A stretch of 64,000 bases of DNA, from positions 1-64,000 of the forward strand of contig JBBING010000005.1 in assembly GCA_037444005.1 (NCBI GenBank), read 5' to 3'. Source of the DNA: DATLZC01 sp037444005 (lineage in GTDB: Bacteria > Chloroflexota > Dehalococcoidia > DSTF01 > JACRBR01). A program made the translations under genes and the position numbers. Of this stretch, positions 61,698 through 64,000 are shown piece after piece. Positions within the stretch are counted from its first letter, which is position 1. Every line of letters starts with the position of its first letter. The notes under the pieces are model-generated. The model worked only from the letters and a program-made list of their open reading frames with translations. It made no database searches and was not told where the DNA came from.

Positions 61698-63103
61698 GGT
61701 CGAGCCTCCCAGAAGGGGCGGCGGCCCGCCCTGGCGGCCAGCAGCTCGCGCACCTCGAGCATGGCCGTGTAGGTGGGCAGGACGACGAGTGTCTCGCCCG
61801 GCGGCGTCGCCGCGATGGCCGCGTCGAGGGCGGCCGCCGGCCGCTTGATGACGGGCAGGTCGTCCCCCAGGCCCGCGTACTTCAGCCGGAGCGCGAGGTC
61901 TTCGGCGCGCCGGCCCGCCGCCATGAGCAGCGCGATCTCCTGACCAGCCAGCAGCTCGAAGTCGGCGTCCCAGATCCAGGAGACGTCCCGGCCGTCGGCT
62001 TCGCCGTCGTTGAGGAAGAAGAGCGCGCGAAGCGGGCGCGCGCCCGTCAGGACGACGCGCAACGCCTGATTCAGCCCCGTGGGGTTCTTCGCCAGCAGCA
62101 TGACGACCTGACGGCCGTCGATCTCGAACCGCTCCTGGCGTCCGAACGCCGCGGCGAACCCCTGCATCGCGCAGGGCAGGGCATCGATGCCGATGCCGCA
62201 CGCGAGCGCCGCCGACGTGGCCGCGAGCAGGTTGTAGACGTTGTACAGCCCGGCGAGCGGGAGGTCGACGACGAGGTCGCCGTGCGGGGTCGCCATGCGC
62301 ACGGCCGCGCCGTCCGCCGCGAGCCGGACCTCCTCCGCGCGGACATCGGGCGAAGGCCGCGCGGCCCCGCAGGCGGCGTCGGGGCAGCGTCAGTGCCCCA
62401 CGTGCCCGTAGAACACGGCGTCGTACGCGAGCCGCGCGCCGCACCGGGGACACGAGCGGACATCGGCGGCATGCTGGGGCTCGTCGGTGGCGGCTGCACG
62501 GTCGTCCACGCCGAAGAAGATGACGCGGCCTCGCGCCGCAGGCGCCAGCGACGCCACGAGAGGGTCGTCGGCGTTCAGGGCGACGGTCGTCCGGGGGTCG
62601 GCCTCTTCGAGCGTCCGGCGCCAGAGGCCCGCCACGTGGTCGACCTCGCCGTAGCGGTCGAGCTGGTCGCGAAAGAGGTTGCCGAGCACGACGACACGCG
62701 GGCGCAGCGCCCGGACGGCGTGCGGCAGGGTGGCCTCGTCGACCTCGAACAGGCCGATGCGCCGGCCTGTGTCGGGGGCGCGGCCGAACGGCCCGACGGC
62801 GGCAAGCAGGGCGGCCGTGATGCCGCGCATCATGTTCGAGCCGCTGGCGTTGACGACGGGATCGAGGCCATTCTCCCGCGCGAGCGCGGCCAGCATGGCG
62901 GTGGTGGTGGTCTTGCCGTTAGTCGCGCTGACGAGGACGGCGCCGTTGGACAGCGTTCGGCTCAGATCCTTCGCGACATCGGGGTCCAGCCATCCGGCGA
63001 CGAGCCCGGCGATGGCCGTGCCACCGCCCAGCCCCAGGAGGCGGCTCGCGGCGCCGGCCGCCTTGCCCGCCATCACGGCCGCCGTCGTCCGGACTGCCGT
63101 CAC
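61694..63103 (-). pseudogene. murT: Lipid II isoglutaminyl synthase subunit MurT, interrupted by in-frame TGA
   Basis: Full-length frame of about 469 codons has a Mur-ligase core: VSATNGKTTTTAM (ATP), NASGSNMMRG, GNLFRDQLDRYGE, NADDPL, CPRCGARLAYDAVFYGHVGH, then TGA at 62390-62392, then RCPDAACGAARP and the C-terminal domain DUF1727 with MLLAKNPTGLNQAL and WIWDADFEL. Homologues have an aromatic residue at the TGA, so TGG to TGA (Trp) is a simple cause. The TGA lies between the two Cys pairs of the zinc ribbon. Both halves are otherwise complete. Error, recent mutation or readthrough are all possible. Confidence 0.82.
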
Positions 63104-63145
63104 GCCCTCACTCTAGCCGAAGGCGGGCGGCCCGGGCACGGAGGG

Positions 63146-63823
63146 TCAGGCCCGGGCCGCGACGATGCGTTTGAAGATGCCCCGGCCCGGCCCCGGCAGG
63201 AGGCCACGCTCCTCGACGATGCTGAAGCCGGCCCGCCGGACGTTCTCGACCGTGCGGCGGTTCAGATTCGCGCCCGTCAGACGCACGAAGAGCGGGTTCA
63301 GGAGGTCCATCGCCCGGCCCAGCAGCGGGGCCTCGCTGCGCACGTGCTCGAGGAGGTACAGGCGTCCTCCCGGCTTCAGGACGCGCCGCGCCTCCGAGAG
63401 GCCCAAAACGGGGTCCGGGACGGAGCAGAAGACGAAGGTCGCGACCGCGGCGTCGAACGAACCGTCGGGGAACCCGAGCGCCTGCGCGTCCATCAGGTGC
63501 AGGGACACGGGCGCCCCGAGGCGCAGCGCCCGACGCTCGGCCCGCTCGAGCATCTTCGGGCTGAAGTCGATGGCGACGACCTCGGCCCCCGCTGGATAGT
63601 ACGGCATGTTCTTCCCCGTCCCGACGCCGATTTCGAGAATGCGTCCGGCGGGGACGCTCGCCCAGAGCTCCCGGCGCCAGCGACGGAACAGGAGCTCCAT
63701 CAACCCCTCGCGGAGGTCGTAGGTTGCGGCGCCGCGGTCGTACCGGCGCCGCGCGCGTTCCGTCTCGAGCGCGAGGTCCCGCGGCAGGCTTCTGGACGGG
63801 GTTTCGTGGACGGTGGTCATCAC
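63146..63823 (-). CDS. Class I SAM-dependent methyltransferase (UbiE-like)
   Basis: The 225-residue protein has YDRGAATYD near residue 28, motif I EIGVGTGKNMPYY, IDFSPKMLERA, the DGSFDAAVATFVFCSVPDP motif and RVLKPGGRLYLLEHV. This resembles the UbiE/Coq5 or phospholipid methyltransferase groups. Substrate unknown. It lies 14 nt after the truncated membrane-protein gene at the window end, so the two may be one transcript. Confidence 0.87.
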   Translation of the reverse strand: MMTTVHETPSRSLPRDLALETERARRRYDRGAATYDLREGLMELLFRRWRRELWASVPAGRILEIGVGTGKNMPYYPAGAEVVAIDFSPKMLERAERRALRLGAPVSLHLMDAQALGFPDGSFDAAVATFVFCSVPDPVLGLSEARRVLKPGGRLYLLEHVRSEAPLLGRAMDLLNPLFVRLTGANLNRRTVENVRRAGFSIVEERGLLPGPGRGIFKRIVAARA

Positions 63824-63837
63824 CCAACTCCTGAACC

Positions 63838-64000
63838 TCAGCGCTCACCGCCGTGAGGCGCTGGCTCCTCCCCCTGATCATTGGCGCTTCCCAGCAGACG
63901 GCGGACGACTCCCGGCACCGTGGGCATCAGTACGATCATGGACAGCAGGAACACCCAGGCGGCCCCGCCGAAGCGGGCGGTAGTGTCGTAGTCGCCTGTG
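63838..64000 (-). CDS. Membrane protein, C-terminal part only
   Basis: The last 54 codons are present; the gene continues beyond the window. The visible end has one membrane helix (GGAAWVFLLSMIVLMPTVPG) and a charged tail ending PHGGER. Not identifiable. Confidence 0.6.
   Translation of the reverse strand, partial: TGDYDTTARFGGAAWVFLLSMIVLMPTVPGVVRRLLGSANDQGEEPAPHGGER

Noticed and set aside
62390..62392. Selenocysteine at the murT TGA
   Set aside because: The position is aromatic in relatives, with no redox neighbour. The nearest hairpin has its loop only about 10 nt away and no leading G.
10852..63103. UGA reassigned to Trp in this genome (three in-frame TGA codons)
   Set aside because: Many genes end at TGA with tight ATGA or GTGA overlaps and family-normal lengths, so TGA works as a stop here.

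Overview
The window is a 64 kb, very GC-rich, densely coded bacterial segment, probably a metagenome-derived contig (there is a 22-N gap at 29727-29748). Gene content points to Chloroflexota, most likely a high-GC Dehalococcoidia relative. It has a PgpH-type 7TM-HD phosphodiesterase and a DnaD-domain protein, which rule against Actinobacteria. It also has MurT/GatD, two B12-dependent ribonucleotide reductases with NrdR, an F420-type luciferase-like oxidoreductase, Flp/Tad pilus genes and System II cytochrome c maturation. The cytochrome bd oxidase and pentaheme cytochrome suggest an aerobe or microaerophile. The placement is inference from gene families; no marker phylogeny could be run.

Layout. 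0-8.3 kb: pgpH, purQ, tmk, a TrkA-type K+ channel, an aldehyde dehydrogenase, a MoxR ATPase and a NIF3 protein. 8.3-10.9 kb: a strong sigma70-type promoter and a c-di-AMP (ydaO/yuaA) riboswitch in front of otsA-otsB, so trehalose synthesis appears to be under c-di-AMP control. 10.9-20.4 kb: an amidohydrolase gene broken by an in-frame TGA, ymdB, a PHP phosphoesterase, a Rieske protein, and a replication block (rplI, small protein, dnaB, DnaD protein, tandem DnaC-like ATPase) followed by a NifU-domain protein. 20.4-25.9 kb: a luciferase-like monooxygenase, purL, a DUF4389 protein, an SDR dehydrogenase and an orphan Flp pilin.

26-36 kb is a cytochrome and redox region. A minus-strand operon runs PCYCGC protein, TPR protein, ccdA, resB, ccsA, tlpA. 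A pentaheme cytochrome gene lies upstream of it, diverging from hemA. A four-gene plus-strand cluster (33825-35848) then begins with a DUF1573 protein interrupted by TGA in a Cys-TGA-Pro context, followed by a hairpin that fits a bacterial SECIS. This is a strong selenoprotein candidate. It is translationally coupled to a second PCYCGC protein, a CCxHH membrane protein and a lipoprotein, and a CsoR-like operator sits upstream.

36-48 kb: a surface protein, cydAB, a GAF-PAS-GGDEF-EAL regulator, tRNA-Glu and tRNA-Gln, a palindromic repeat array, and a second thiol/cytochrome operon (M23 lipoprotein, tlpA, resB, lgt, glutaredoxin). 47.6-51 kb: Tad pilus minor pilins, with a TadG-like gene whose 5' end is replaced by one copy of an 86-bp repeat. 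51.3-60.1 kb: nrdR, four small genes, nrdJ, a small basic protein, an elaborate foldable intergenic element, a surface protein and a second nrdJ. 60.1-64 kb: a DUF1461 membrane protein, gatD-murT (murT with an in-frame TGA), a methyltransferase and a truncated membrane protein.

Several genes have a -10 element ending only 6-9 nt before the start codon, which suggests leaderless transcripts are common here.
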